From the NCBI GenBank assembly GCA_009773165.1, contig WOUZ01000001.1, positions 124,001-188,000 of the forward strand: a DNA stretch of 64,000 nucleotides, read 5' to 3'. The stretch comes from Bacteroidota bacterium. Lineage in GTDB: Bacteria > Bacteroidota > Bacteroidia > Bacteroidales > F082. The notes beneath the pieces are model-generated. The model made no database searches, was not told where the DNA came from, and saw only the letters and a program-made list of their open reading frames with translations. A program made the position numbers and the translations under genes. Of this stretch, positions 36,331-45,816 are shown one piece after another; the first letter of the stretch is position 1, and each line of letters starts with the position of its first letter.

Positions 36331-37224
36331 CTAGCTGCTAACTTTATCTTTCAAGGATTTGAAGCCTTCGCCAAGGATTTCGTTGGCATTGATCACAGTA
36401 ACAAAAGCATTGGAATCGATTTCATGAATAAACTCCTGAAGCATAGCCATTTCACGACGATTAACAACAGTAAAAATAATCGTCTTGTCGCTTCCGTTAT
36501 ACATGCCTTTTCCTTCTATAAAAGTTCCTCCGCGGTTCAGGTCATTGATTATTTTATCCCGGATTTCTTCAAATTTATCGGAAATGATAAACAATGTTTT
36601 GTCATAATTGATACCCTGAAGAATGGTATCTATCACCTGTCCGGTAATAAAAATGACAATAAGGGAGTATAGAGGAATTTTCCAGTCACGAAAAACAAAC
36701 AATCCAACAAGTACTATCACCGAATCAACATAGATAAGCAGTTGTCCTACTGGCAACTTGGTGTACTTACTTATAATCATCGCCACAATATCGGTACCAC
36801 CCGATGTAGCTTTCGATTTAAAGATAAGTCCCAGACCAACACCCAGAAAAACACCACCATAAATAGATGATAGCAGCGGTTCATCAGGTACAAGCGGCTC
36901 ATTTCCATACAATAAAGTAATGCCATCAACAAATAATGCTGTAAGCAAAAACCCAACCACAGTTTTATATCCGAATCGGGGGCCAAGTATTCTTATGCCA
37001 ATAATTGTGAGGGGAATATCCATGGTTAAGGCCATCATACCTACCGGTAGATCAAACAGATAGTGCAAAACAATTGCGATGCCATAAACGCCGCCGGGAA
37101 TAATCTTATATGGAGTAATAAACAACACAAACCCCGATGCAAGAATGAATGCACCGATAACAATCAGGCTATAGTTGATCAACCAGCGTTTTGAAAAAAC
37201 CTTGTCTTTTTGAATGAAAGCCAT
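36331..37224 (-). CDS. YitT family membrane protein (first copy)
   Basis: This is the upstream paralogue of the gene at 35436, also 297 residues and aligning without gaps at more than half identical residues by eye. The membrane part begins YSLIVIGAFILASGFVLFITPYKIIPGG, followed by ILGPRFGYKTVVGFLLTALFVDG and GVGLGLIFKSKATSGGTDIVAM. DUF2179 contains RGGTFIEGKGMYNG, VVNRREMAMLQEFIHEIDSNAFVTV and EILGEGF. The pair probably arose by tandem duplication and is cotranscribed (1-base gap). A TAATTTTG box on the minus strand lies 28 bases upstream. The function is unknown. Confidence 0.88.
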   Translation of the reverse strand: MAFIQKDKVFSKRWLINYSLIVIGAFILASGFVLFITPYKIIPGGVYGIAIVLHYLFDLPVGMMALTMDIPLTIIGIRILGPRFGYKTVVGFLLTALFVDGITLLYGNEPLVPDEPLLSSIYGGVFLGVGLGLIFKSKATSGGTDIVAMIISKYTKLPVGQLLIYVDSVIVLVGLFVFRDWKIPLYSLIVIFITGQVIDTILQGINYDKTLFIISDKFEEIRDKIINDLNRGGTFIEGKGMYNGSDKTIIFTVVNRREMAMLQEFIHEIDSNAFVTVINANEILGEGFKSLKDKVSS

Positions 37225-37252
37225 AAATCACTTTTTTTGAAGATTCGTTTTG

Positions 37253-37260
37253 CAAAATTA
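37253..37260 (-). promoter_or_regulatory. Bacteroidota -7 box for yitT pair
   Basis: On the minus strand this reads TAATTTTG, an exact TAnnTTTG, 28 bases upstream of the ATG at 37224. Confidence 0.4.
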
Positions 37261-37493
37261 CTTCATTTGAAACGAGTTCATAATTAAAAAACGCTATCAG
37301 TCAACAAACAAAGTCTCTTCTGGAGAAAAAAACAACAAAAACACATAAAAACATCAAAAAACACAGGCTGAATGGCTTTTAAACAATAATTTGAATGATA
37401 GTCTGTTTATGTCTTCAAAATCAAAATACAGTGTCCGAATTGGCTGCTAAAATCATTAATTCACAAAATCAGTCTCAATTGGCTAAAAATTAC

Positions 37494-37501
37494 TATTTTA
37501 G
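37494..37501 (+). promoter_or_regulatory. Near-consensus -7 box for type IX secretion cluster
   Basis: TATTTTAG differs from TAnnTTTG at one position and is followed by the GCCGCC seen after several boxes in this window. It gives a leader of roughly 35 bases to the ATG at 37542 and nearly none to an alternative ATG at 37512. Confidence 0.35.
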
Positions 37502-37541
37502 CCGCCTTGAAATGTTAGGTAAAAAAAGCTTAATACAATTG

Positions 37542-38489
37542 ATGTTCAGATATTTAGGTATTCTGTTAATAATATTGTTGTGTGGAAATTCAACTTTCGC
37601 ACAGCAAGCACCTATATTTACCCATCACACATACACACATACATTCACCAATCCGGGCTTTGCCGGTCTGGGAGAAGGAATTTGTGTGAATAGCGTGGTT
37701 CGTCAGCAATGGGCAGGTTTTAAAGATGCTGAAGGCAATAAAGTTGCTCCGGAGACATTTTTGATAACAGGCGACATGCCGGTGAAGGTTTTACGTGGAG
37801 GTGTTGGTCTGGCTATTGTACAGGATAAATTAGGCTTTGAAAAAAATGTGGGCGTACAATTAGGTTATGCTTATCATGCAGATATTGGATCGGCAAGGTT
37901 AGGCATTGGTACTGCTTTAAATTTTCTGAATCGCACGGTTGACTTTTCAAAATTTAAACCACATCAGAGTGGCGATCCACTTCTTTCCACTGCCGAGGAA
38001 TCTGATATGCTTTTCGATGTAAATCTGGGTGTCTTTCTGGAAGTCCCTGATACTTATTATGTTGGATTTTCAGTAACCAGCATGCTTGAATCAAAAGGTA
38101 AAGCACTTACAGATAATAGCAGCAGCAGTTTCGTTGGCGACCGCACGTTATATCTTGTTGGAGGCTATCAATTTGTAGCTCCCTGGAACTCCGCAATTGA
38201 GTTTCACCCTGCTATCAGCGTGATGAGTAATATCTCCACAGCACAATTTAATCTTACAGGAACCGTTGTGTACAATAATAAGTTTTGGGGTGGCGTTAAT
38301 TACAGACCTCAGGAATCAATTGGTTTGATGATAGGTATGACAGTTCTCGATTTGCGTATGGGATATAGTTACGATATCAACACCCTTGGTTTGGGTGTTC
38401 CCGGATCGCATGAGATAAGTCTGGGTTATTGTTTTAAAATTAATACAGAAAAGAACATTAAAACTTACCGAAACACACGTTACTTGTAG
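37542..38489 (+). CDS. porP: PorP/SprF family type IX secretion outer-membrane protein
   Basis: A 315-residue outer-membrane beta-barrel protein of the PorP/SprF family, which lies directly upstream of gldK in type IX loci and is needed for secretion or for anchoring adhesins. The ATG at 37542 gives a standard signal peptide (MFRYLGILLIILLCGNSTFA, cleavage before QQ); in-frame ATGs at 37395 and 37512 would bury it. Family marks include QAPIFTHHTYTHTFTNPGFAGL at the mature N-terminus, RQQWAGFK, and strand-rich repeats such as LGIGTALNFLNRTVDF and FWGGVNYRPQESIGLMIGM near the end. It is followed after 93 bases by gldK. Confidence 0.88.
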   Translation: MFRYLGILLIILLCGNSTFAQQAPIFTHHTYTHTFTNPGFAGLGEGICVNSVVRQQWAGFKDAEGNKVAPETFLITGDMPVKVLRGGVGLAIVQDKLGFEKNVGVQLGYAYHADIGSARLGIGTALNFLNRTVDFSKFKPHQSGDPLLSTAEESDMLFDVNLGVFLEVPDTYYVGFSVTSMLESKGKALTDNSSSSFVGDRTLYLVGGYQFVAPWNSAIEFHPAISVMSNISTAQFNLTGTVVYNNKFWGGVNYRPQESIGLMIGMTVLDLRMGYSYDINTLGLGVPGSHEISLGYCFKINTEKNIKTYRNTRYL

Positions 38490-38582
38490 CTTTGATGCAA
38501 CAAAACAAAAGAATCGATGTTTATAGAACCAAACAGAACGAAAATAGAAAAATTACCGTTGAAAACATATCCATTTAACCCA

Positions 38583-39959
38583 ATGAAGCATCTACTGTTA
38601 TATGCATCGGCACTGCTGATGCTGGCGAGTTGTGGTAACACCAATTCCGGTGAACTGGTTGGTGTGCGTCAGAAATCCAATCCGTTTTATCAACCTGATC
38701 CATATGGTATGGTTTTCATTCCTCAGGGAAGTTTTACCATGGGCGCTGGAGGTGAAGACATCACGTACGGACAACTCAATCAACCCAAAACAATTTCTGT
38801 TTCGGGCTTCTTTATGGATGAAACTGAAGTCACCAACAACGAGTACCGTGAATTCGTGCAATATGTGCGCGATTCCATTGCACGTACCATTTTAGGTGAA
38901 GTGAATCCTGAAGTTTACCAGATAAGTGTAAATGAGAAAACCGGCGAAGAATACGACCCTCCACACATCAACTGGAAACCCGAAATTGAGTGGAACAGCA
39001 AAGATCAAGAGATTAGAGATGCTCTCGAAGCTATGTTTCTACCTGATCTTGAAAGGTATTTCCGTCGCAAGGAGATTGATACACGTAAGTTGAATTATGC
39101 CTACTACTGGGTTGATCTTCAGGCTGCTGCAAAGAAAGAATTCGATCAGAATCAGCAATATGACTATCGCAACGCCGGTTTAGCGAATCGTCCACAGGGG
39201 TTAACAAACCGCTCGGTTTACGTAAAACGTGAGATGATTAATGTGTATCCTGATACGTTATCATGGATTCATGATTACGCCTATTCATTCAACGATCCAT
39301 TAACAGAGAAATACTTCTGGCATCCAGCTTACGATCATTACCCTGTAGTTGGAGTTAACTGGAGTCAGGCTCGTGCCTTCTGCGTTTGGAGAACTGAAAA
39401 GCTTAATGCCTTCATGCTTTCAAAAAAAGGAGAAGTTTCATTGGCTGAGTTTCGTCTTCCAACCGAAGCCGAATGGGAATGGGCTGCGAGCGGAGGCAAT
39501 TCACTCAATCCATATCCATGGGGAGGTCCATATACCCGCAATGATCAGGGTTGTTTCCTTGCTAATTTTAAACCTTTACGTGGAAACTATATAGCTGATG
39601 GCGGACTTCGCACAGTTATTGTAGGTCATTATCCGCCAAATGATTTTGGTCTATATGACATGGCCGGTAATGTTGCTGAGTGGACAAACAGTGCTTTCGA
39701 CCCTGCAAGTTACAATCTGACATGGGATATGAACCCCAATTATACCTATAACGCCACAGAAAATGACCCGCCGGTAATGAAACGTAAAGTGATTCGTGGT
39801 GGTTCGTGGAAAGACATTGCATATTACCTTCAAACTTCGGTAAGGGCTTATGAATATCAGGATACAGCAAAAAGCTATATCGGATTTCGTACCATTCAGC
39901 CTTACCTCGGACGTAACAAAGGTGATAACCCACTCAAAGCATCAAGAGTTTACAGATAA
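38583..39959 (+). CDS. gldK: Type IX secretion / gliding lipoprotein GldK
   Basis: GldK is an outer-membrane lipoprotein that forms the periplasmic ring of the type IX machine with GldN. The ATG at 38583 (458 residues) gives a lipoprotein signal ending at Cys18 (LLMLASCG); an in-frame ATG at 38517 adds an implausible polar tail. The body is a formylglycine-generating-enzyme-like (sulfatase-modifying factor) fold: YGMVFIPQGSFTMGAGGED, GFFMDETEVTNNEYREFV, VVGVNWSQARAFCVW, FRLPTEAEWEWAASGG, YDMAGNVAEWT and VIRGGSWKD. It is the first gene of gldKLMN, with 35 bases before gldL. Confidence 0.96.
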   Translation: MKHLLLYASALLMLASCGNTNSGELVGVRQKSNPFYQPDPYGMVFIPQGSFTMGAGGEDITYGQLNQPKTISVSGFFMDETEVTNNEYREFVQYVRDSIARTILGEVNPEVYQISVNEKTGEEYDPPHINWKPEIEWNSKDQEIRDALEAMFLPDLERYFRRKEIDTRKLNYAYYWVDLQAAAKKEFDQNQQYDYRNAGLANRPQGLTNRSVYVKREMINVYPDTLSWIHDYAYSFNDPLTEKYFWHPAYDHYPVVGVNWSQARAFCVWRTEKLNAFMLSKKGEVSLAEFRLPTEAEWEWAASGGNSLNPYPWGGPYTRNDQGCFLANFKPLRGNYIADGGLRTVIVGHYPPNDFGLYDMAGNVAEWTNSAFDPASYNLTWDMNPNYTYNATENDPPVMKRKVIRGGSWKDIAYYLQTSVRAYEYQDTAKSYIGFRTIQPYLGRNKGDNPLKASRVYR

Positions 39960-39994
39960 AAGAACATATTATTCATTTCAATACACGTATTCAC

Positions 39995-41020
39995 ATGAAC
40001 TTTAATCAGTTAGTAAGAAGCAAAAAGTATAAAAACTTCATGTCGAAGCTCTATGGCATCGGAGCTGCAATTGTTATCATAGGTGCTTTGTTTAAAATCA
40101 ATCACTACAATTATGCCAATGAAATGTTGATCATTGGATTAGGTACAGAGGCCATTATTTTCCTTTTCTCTGCTTTTGAGCCACCACATGTTGAGCCCGA
40201 TTGGAGTCTCGTTTATCCGCAACTTGCCGGTATGTATGGTGACAATCCTGTTGAACGCGAGCTCACGGGCAAAAAAACTGCCACACAACAGCTCGACAGT
40301 ATGTTTAAAGAGGCCAATATTGAAAAGGAAACGCTTGAACGACTTGGGCAAGGATTGAAAAAACTGAGTGAAAACGCAGTTCAAATGGGTCAGATTTCGA
40401 GTGCTGTAGTTGCAACAAATGAATATGTTGACACCATGAAATCAGCTACCAAATCAGCTAATGAACTTTCAGGCTCATACAAAAAAGCATCCGAAGTTTT
40501 AAGCAAAGACGCTACAGCTTCAGTTGACTATATTACCAACATGAGATCTGCTTCCGACAGCGCCTCAAAATTAAGTTCTGCTTATGTTCAGGCTGCTGAT
40601 GTGTTGAAATCGGAAGTGAAATCAACTGAAGAATTTGCCAACACTGTCAAAACAGCTTCAGCTTCAGCTAAACAACTAGCTGATGCCTACAGCAGGTCAG
40701 CATCGATGATCAAAACTTCTGTTGAAGCGCTTGATTTTGGCTCTGTTGAAAGTGCCTCATACAACAAACAGTTGCAGCAAATTGCAAAGAATATGGCAGC
40801 TTTAAATGGCGTTTATGAGCTTCAGCTCCAGGGTACCGGTAAAGCAGCAGAAACAGCTGACAAATTGTATAAAACGATGTCGGAATATTTAGAAAAAGTA
40901 AACCAGACTGCTACCAATACAGGTCAGCTTAACCAAAACATCGCTGAACTCAACAGTAAAATCAGCGCAATGAATAAGGTGTATGGCAATATGCTCACCG
41001 CAATGAATTTCAAGGCTTAA
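39995..41020 (+). CDS. gldL: Type IX secretion motor protein GldL
   Basis: GldL and GldM form the proton-driven inner-membrane motor of the type IX system. This protein has 341 residues. Two transmembrane helices lie near the N-terminus (about 20-37 and 44-61); the second contains the Glu of GLGTEAIIFLFSAFEPP, a candidate proton-carrying residue. The cytosolic remainder is a long helical region with loosely repeated SAxxLSxxYxxAxxVL units (about 140-250) and further coiled coil to the end (LNQNIAELNSKISAMNKVYGNML). The GldL family start MNFNQLVRSKKYKNFMSKLYG fits. The gene lies between gldK and gldM. Confidence 0.96.
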   Translation: MNFNQLVRSKKYKNFMSKLYGIGAAIVIIGALFKINHYNYANEMLIIGLGTEAIIFLFSAFEPPHVEPDWSLVYPQLAGMYGDNPVERELTGKKTATQQLDSMFKEANIEKETLERLGQGLKKLSENAVQMGQISSAVVATNEYVDTMKSATKSANELSGSYKKASEVLSKDATASVDYITNMRSASDSASKLSSAYVQAADVLKSEVKSTEEFANTVKTASASAKQLADAYSRSASMIKTSVEALDFGSVESASYNKQLQQIAKNMAALNGVYELQLQGTGKAAETADKLYKTMSEYLEKVNQTATNTGQLNQNIAELNSKISAMNKVYGNMLTAMNFKA

Positions 41021-41057
41021 GCCTCTTTTTGTAATTAAGTTAAGACAATAAAAGCCC

Positions 41058-42719
41058 ATGGCCGGATATAAAGAAACCCCAAGGCAGAAGATGATCGGTA
41101 TGCTCTATTTGGTGCTTACCGCTTTGCTGGCACTTAATGTGTCGAAAGACATCCTCGACGCCTTCTTGGTGGTCAACGAAGGAATGGTGAGCACCAATGA
41201 GCGTTTTGCCAATAAAGTTGCCACCGAATATGCCCGATTTGAGAGTCAATATAACCTCAACCCAGCAAAAGTTGAAGAATATTGGAAAAAAGCTCAGGAG
41301 GTAAGAACCAAAAGCCAGGATCTCATTCGCTACGTCGAAGATATTCAGCTTGAAGTAGTTGCCCGTTCTGAAAGAAAAACCCGTGAAGAAGTATTGGAGC
41401 TTTATTATGTGAAAGCTCAAATACCAGATTACATGAACCTGGGACAAATGAGGGAAAAAGCATTCCTTCAACTTGCTACTGTGCCTTCAAGGGATAAATA
41501 CGACGAATCCACCAATTACATGATCGGCCCAAATAAAAATGGGGAAGCCTACGTACTTGCTAAAAAAATTGAGGAATACAGATTATTTATATTAAGTATC
41601 GTTGGAGAGCAAAATGCCCGCAAAATTGGTTTGAATACACAAGAAAAATACAAAGATGCCTCCGAAACTACCCAGGACTGGATGTATTATAATTTCTATC
41701 ATACCATTCTTGCTGCAAATGTAACGCTACTCAATAAGATTATTACCGAAATTCAAAGTGCTGAGTTTGATGCTATTAATCATTTATATGATAATATTAC
41801 CGAAAAAGACTACAAGTTTGATAAATTATCTGCTGAGGTAATTCCTAGTTCCACGTATATCCTTAAAGGTCAAAACTATGAAGCAACGGTTTTGCTGGCA
41901 GCTTATGATTCCAAAACACAGTCAGAAGTAAAAATAGTACGCGGAGCATCTAGCATAAACGATGGAAACATTGGTGGAGCACAGATATTTAGAAGTGAAA
42001 ATGGTGTAGTAAAACTATCTTTTCCCGGACAGACAGAGGGGCCTCAAAGGTATGCCGGTGTCATTGAAGTGAGGGATCCTTCAACACAGGAGATCAAGAG
42101 GTATCAGTTTTCGAAGGATTACATCGTTGCGCCACCATCACTTACAGTTGCGCCTTTGAAAATGAACATCCTTTATTCAGGTCTGAAAAATCCAATTTCG
42201 ATCAGCGCACCCGGAATACCAAATGAGCAGATTATTCCTTCTATTTCTAAAGGTAAAATCACACGCGCAGCTAATGGCACATGGGAAGTTGAAGTTCCTA
42301 ATGGTGAACGTACTACTGTAATCAGTGCTGTTGCCAGTGTCGAAGGCAAAAGCTTGCCTCTCGGCAGTAATGAGTTTCGCATCAAACGTGTACCCGACCC
42401 AATTGCTAAAATTGCTGATCTCACCGATGGTACTATCGATAAAAACCGCTTACTCGCTTCAAGAGCTATCATCCCTGAAATGGTTGATTTTGACTTCGAA
42501 GGCTTTCATTTTGAAATTATTTCGTACGAATTATCTACTTACCGTGGCACTGAGCTTCAGCGTACCGGAACAGTAAGAGGCAATGTTTTCACCGACGCTG
42601 TTACAAATCTGATCAAAAACGCCAGCCGTGGTCAAAGGCTTTATTTTGAACGCATTCAAGCCAAAGGACCTGACGGAACTATGCGTACACTTAACCCCAT
42701 CAACCTGGAAATCAATTAA
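41058..42719 (+). CDS. gldM: Type IX secretion protein GldM
   Basis: GldM spans the inner membrane once and reaches across the periplasm to contact the GldK/GldN ring, transmitting motor force. The 553 residues start with the conserved MAGYKETPRQKMIGMLYLVL, a membrane helix at about 13-31, and a long helical domain D1 (about 35-230). Beta-rich domains then follow (SSTYILKGQNYEATVLLAAYD; GVIEVRDPSTQEIKRYQF; PISISAPGIPNEQI). The C-terminus is SRGQRLYFERIQAKGPDG. Order and spacing (37 bases after gldL, 20 before gldN) fit the standard operon. Confidence 0.97.
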   Translation: MAGYKETPRQKMIGMLYLVLTALLALNVSKDILDAFLVVNEGMVSTNERFANKVATEYARFESQYNLNPAKVEEYWKKAQEVRTKSQDLIRYVEDIQLEVVARSERKTREEVLELYYVKAQIPDYMNLGQMREKAFLQLATVPSRDKYDESTNYMIGPNKNGEAYVLAKKIEEYRLFILSIVGEQNARKIGLNTQEKYKDASETTQDWMYYNFYHTILAANVTLLNKIITEIQSAEFDAINHLYDNITEKDYKFDKLSAEVIPSSTYILKGQNYEATVLLAAYDSKTQSEVKIVRGASSINDGNIGGAQIFRSENGVVKLSFPGQTEGPQRYAGVIEVRDPSTQEIKRYQFSKDYIVAPPSLTVAPLKMNILYSGLKNPISISAPGIPNEQIIPSISKGKITRAANGTWEVEVPNGERTTVISAVASVEGKSLPLGSNEFRIKRVPDPIAKIADLTDGTIDKNRLLASRAIIPEMVDFDFEGFHFEIISYELSTYRGTELQRTGTVRGNVFTDAVTNLIKNASRGQRLYFERIQAKGPDGTMRTLNPINLEIN

Positions 42720-42739
42720 TAAAATAGAATCAAATCATC

Positions 42740-43588
42740 ATGAAAAGAATCATCATTAGCTTACTCGTTCTTTTGCTAATCGCAGGAACCAGTATCAGCC
42801 TTCAGGCACAGATCATGGACGAACGTCCGGTGGATGGCCTGTTTGCAGATAACGGCATGATTGAAAAAGACCCTATTCCCCTGCCAACTATTCGGGTCGC
42901 TGATGTAACCTGGCAAAAAAGGGTATGGAGAGAAGTAGATTTTCGTCAGAAACTTAATCAGCCTTTTTATTACCCTCTTGAGTCGCATAACAACTGGAGA
43001 AGTTTTATCAATGTGGTGATGGATGGTTTGAAAGAGCGCAAATTCAGAGCTTACGATATCAGTAACACCGACGAATTATTAGTTCCAATAACCTATAGCG
43101 AGATTATTGCCAAGCAAACTGATACAAGTTTTGTGCGCGAGCGCAGACCTTATCCACCCTACGAAGAGTATGACACTACCATTATTCGTCAGTTTGATCC
43201 GTCAAAAGTTATGCGTCTTCGCTTGAAAGAAGACTGGTATTTCGACAAACAGCGTTCACAACTGATGGTTCGTATCATTGCATTCTGCCCTGTTATGATA
43301 GTTGAGAAAGATGGAAAAGAATTTACTCAACCTCTTTTCTGGGTTTCTTACGATCAGGCACGAAAAGTAATGGCGCAGGCGCAGGTTTTCAACCGTCATA
43401 ACTCTGCCGAACGTCGTACCTATGACGAAATTTTTCTAAAACGGATGTTCGAAAGTTACATCTATAAAGAGGAAAACGTTTACGATCGTCGTATCAATCA
43501 ATATGCAACCGGTATGGATGCTTTACTTGAATCGGAACGTGTGAAGATGGATATCTTTAATTTTGAACACGATCTGTGGGAATATTAA
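42740..43588 (+). CDS. gldN: Type IX secretion protein GldN
   Basis: GldN is the soluble periplasmic partner of GldK. It has 282 residues with a signal peptide ending near SLQAQ (about residue 24). Conserved blocks are DVTWQKRVWREVDFRQKLNQPFYYP (about 54-78), ITYSEI, MRLRLKEDWYFDKQRSQLMVRIIAFCP (about 156-182) and LFWVSYDQARKVMAQA. It is the last gene of gldKLMN. A strong terminator lies just beyond the stop, so the operon ends here and recG is separate. Confidence 0.96.
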   Translation: MKRIIISLLVLLLIAGTSISLQAQIMDERPVDGLFADNGMIEKDPIPLPTIRVADVTWQKRVWREVDFRQKLNQPFYYPLESHNNWRSFINVVMDGLKERKFRAYDISNTDELLVPITYSEIIAKQTDTSFVRERRPYPPYEEYDTTIIRQFDPSKVMRLRLKEDWYFDKQRSQLMVRIIAFCPVMIVEKDGKEFTQPLFWVSYDQARKVMAQAQVFNRHNSAERRTYDEIFLKRMFESYIYKEENVYDRRINQYATGMDALLESERVKMDIFNFEHDLWEY

Positions 43589-43606
43589 ACTCCTTATGAC
43601 ATATTT

Positions 43607-43640
43607 AAACCCTGCTTCTCTGGATGCAGGGTTTTTTTTT
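43607..43640 (+). terminator. Intrinsic terminator closing gldKLMN
   Basis: AAACCCTGC (43607-43615) pairs with GCAGGGTTT (43626-43634) around a 10-base loop, followed by a run of T to 43640. It lies 18 bases past the gldN stop. Confidence 0.88.
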
Positions 43641-43713
43641 ACCTTGAAAAACAAAAGCTGCTTATCTTAGCGTCTTGCAATAAAACTCAACTTTCCATCA
43701 AAGTGCCATTTGT

Positions 43714-45816
43714 GTGATCAGTCTGCTGGATAAAAAAATTGAATTTCTTAAAGGTGTAGGACCAAAAAAAGCTTTGATTCTGCAAAAAGAGTTGGGCGTC
43801 ACCACGTTTGAGGACCTTCTTTTTTGCTTTCCATTCAGATATGTTGACAAGAGTAAAATTCATCTTGCATCTGAAATCAATGATGACTCTGTCTACTATC
43901 AATTAGTTGGGACAGTTGGCAATGTCAGGTCACATGGAGTGCCCCGAGCAACACGTATAACAGCCGATTTTACCGATGAATCAGGTAGCATCGAACTCGT
44001 TTGGTTTAAGGGTCTTAGCTGGGTAAAAAACAGATTTATACCCGGACAACGGTATGTTATTTTTGGAAAAGCATCTTCTTTTAACAACAAATTCAATTTT
44101 GTACATCCCGACATTGAAGATTACAATCCGGACGATTTCACTATTGGCGAAAGTCTGCAGGGTGTTTACAACACGAGTGAGGTAATGAAGAATAATGGGT
44201 TGGGAACTAAAAAACTAGCTCAACTCATCAAAAACATCTTGTTTCTGTCATCGGGCATGTTTAAGGAAGTGCTCCCGGTTTCAATACTTAAAGCCCACCA
44301 ACTTATTGCACGTGAAGAGGCTATCTTCCAAATACATCTTCCTTCATCAGCCGACAAGCTGCAGAAAGCAATTGAACGACTCAAATTTGAAGAGTATTTC
44401 TTCTTTCAACTACATCTACTCCGAAATAAACTTGAACACGATAAAGTAGTAAAAAGTTTCCCCTTTACCAGTGTTGGCCATCTTTTCAACGACTTTTTTC
44501 ATCATCATCTTCCTTTCCCTCTCACTAATGCCCAAAAAAGAGTCATAAGAGAAATACGAATTGATCTGGGCTCGGGAAGACAGATGAACAGACTGCTTCA
44601 AGGCGATGTAGGGAGCGGAAAAACAATTGTAGCACTGATGGTTATGCTACTTGCGCTTGACAACGGCTTTCAGGCAGCTTTGATGGCTCCCACTGAGATA
44701 CTTGCTAATCAGCACTTTGCCTCAATAAGTGATTTACTCCGTAATATGCCTGTTAAGGTTGCTTTGCTCACCGGCTCAACACGCGCCAAAGACCGGAAAG
44801 TACTCCATCAGGCACTCAATGATGGCAGTCTTCAACTGTTGATAGGAACACATGCCCTCATCGAAGATACAGTCGTTTTCAAGCAGTTGGGTTTGGTAAT
44901 CATTGATGAGCAGCATCGTTTTGGCGTGGCTCAAAGAGCCCGTATGTATGAAAAGAGTGATATGCCACCACATATTCTTGTAATGACAGCCACACCCATT
45001 CCACGCACATTAGCCATGACACAATATGGCGATCTGGATTATTCTCAAATTGATGAAATGCCTCCGGGACGTAAAGCAGTGGAAACAATTCATTTATTTC
45101 ACAGTCAGCGCCTTCGCATGATTGGATTCCTGAAAAAACAGATTGCCCTGGGGCGACAAATCTATATTGTTTACCCATTGATAAAGGAATCAGAAAAACT
45201 TGACCTGATCAATCTTATGGAAGGTTATGATGCCTTGCTGAGGGATTTTCCCGAGCCTGAATACCGCATCTGCATGGTTCACGGTCAGATGAAAGCCGAA
45301 GATAAAGATTTTGAAATGCAGCGTTTCGTAAAAGGGCAAGCGCATATCATGGTTGCAACGACTGTTATCGAGGTCGGTGTAAATATTCCCAATGCCAGTG
45401 TGATGGTAATAGAACATGCTGATCGTTTTGGCCTTTCGCAATTGCATCAGTTGCGGGGACGTGTCGGGCGGGGTGCTGATCAATCCTATTGCATCCTCAT
45501 GACTGATTTCAAACTCACTGCTGACGGGAGAAAACGTATGCAGACAATGGTAAGCACAAGCGATGGATTCAAAATTGCTGAAGTCGACCTTCAGCTTCGC
45601 GGACCTGGCGAAACACAGGGCACACGTCAATCGGGGGCTCTGGAGTTTAAACTGGGAAATCTGGCAAAAGACGAACACCTTATCAGATTAGTCAGAAAAA
45701 CAGTTACTGAGTTGCTTGAAAACGATAATCGACTTCAACAATATGAAAACCAATGTGTTCGCATTCAATATGAAAAGCTGTTTAAAAAACAATACGATTG
45801 GAGCATGATTGGCTAA
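43714..45816 (+). CDS. recG: ATP-dependent DNA helicase RecG
   Basis: RecG remodels stalled replication forks and branched DNA. The 700-residue length is normal. The N-terminal wedge domain covers about 1-230 (ISLLDKKIEFLKGVGPKKA start; an OB fold near 65-150). Helicase motifs are LLQGDVGSGKTIVA (Walker A, about 295-308), MAPTEIL, IIDEQHRFG (the DExH box, about 393-401), TATPIPRTLA (about 417-426), IMVATTVIEVGVNIPNA and QLRGRVGRG (motif VI). The start codon is GTG at 43714, which gives the family-typical N-terminus. Confidence 0.97.
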   Translation: MISLLDKKIEFLKGVGPKKALILQKELGVTTFEDLLFCFPFRYVDKSKIHLASEINDDSVYYQLVGTVGNVRSHGVPRATRITADFTDESGSIELVWFKGLSWVKNRFIPGQRYVIFGKASSFNNKFNFVHPDIEDYNPDDFTIGESLQGVYNTSEVMKNNGLGTKKLAQLIKNILFLSSGMFKEVLPVSILKAHQLIAREEAIFQIHLPSSADKLQKAIERLKFEEYFFFQLHLLRNKLEHDKVVKSFPFTSVGHLFNDFFHHHLPFPLTNAQKRVIREIRIDLGSGRQMNRLLQGDVGSGKTIVALMVMLLALDNGFQAALMAPTEILANQHFASISDLLRNMPVKVALLTGSTRAKDRKVLHQALNDGSLQLLIGTHALIEDTVVFKQLGLVIIDEQHRFGVAQRARMYEKSDMPPHILVMTATPIPRTLAMTQYGDLDYSQIDEMPPGRKAVETIHLFHSQRLRMIGFLKKQIALGRQIYIVYPLIKESEKLDLINLMEGYDALLRDFPEPEYRICMVHGQMKAEDKDFEMQRFVKGQAHIMVATTVIEVGVNIPNASVMVIEHADRFGLSQLHQLRGRVGRGADQSYCILMTDFKLTADGRKRMQTMVSTSDGFKIAEVDLQLRGPGETQGTRQSGALEFKLGNLAKDEHLIRLVRKTVTELLENDNRLQQYENQCVRIQYEKLFKKQYDWSMIG

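Larger units (their letters stand above)
37225..37541. other. Divergent intergenic region between yitT pair and type IX cluster
   Basis: These 317 bases hold the promoters for the minus-strand yitT pair and the plus-strand porP/gldKLMN cluster. An A/C-rich tract lies at about 37325-37365. The octamer AATTGGCT occurs twice (37438-37445 and 37477-37484), 39 bases apart, just upstream of the near-consensus -7 box at 37494-37501. The porP frame is open upstream to 37395 but encodes a polar, low-complexity segment, so I do not treat that part as coding. Confidence 0.45.

Noticed and set aside
37395-37541. Longer start for the PorP/SprF-like protein
   Set aside because: The extra N-terminus is polar, has no family counterpart, places the signal peptide internally, and most of it lies upstream of the -7 box.
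45190-45678. Minus-strand open frame opposite recG (162 codons)
   Set aside because: It is antisense to the conserved helicase motifs and has atypical composition.
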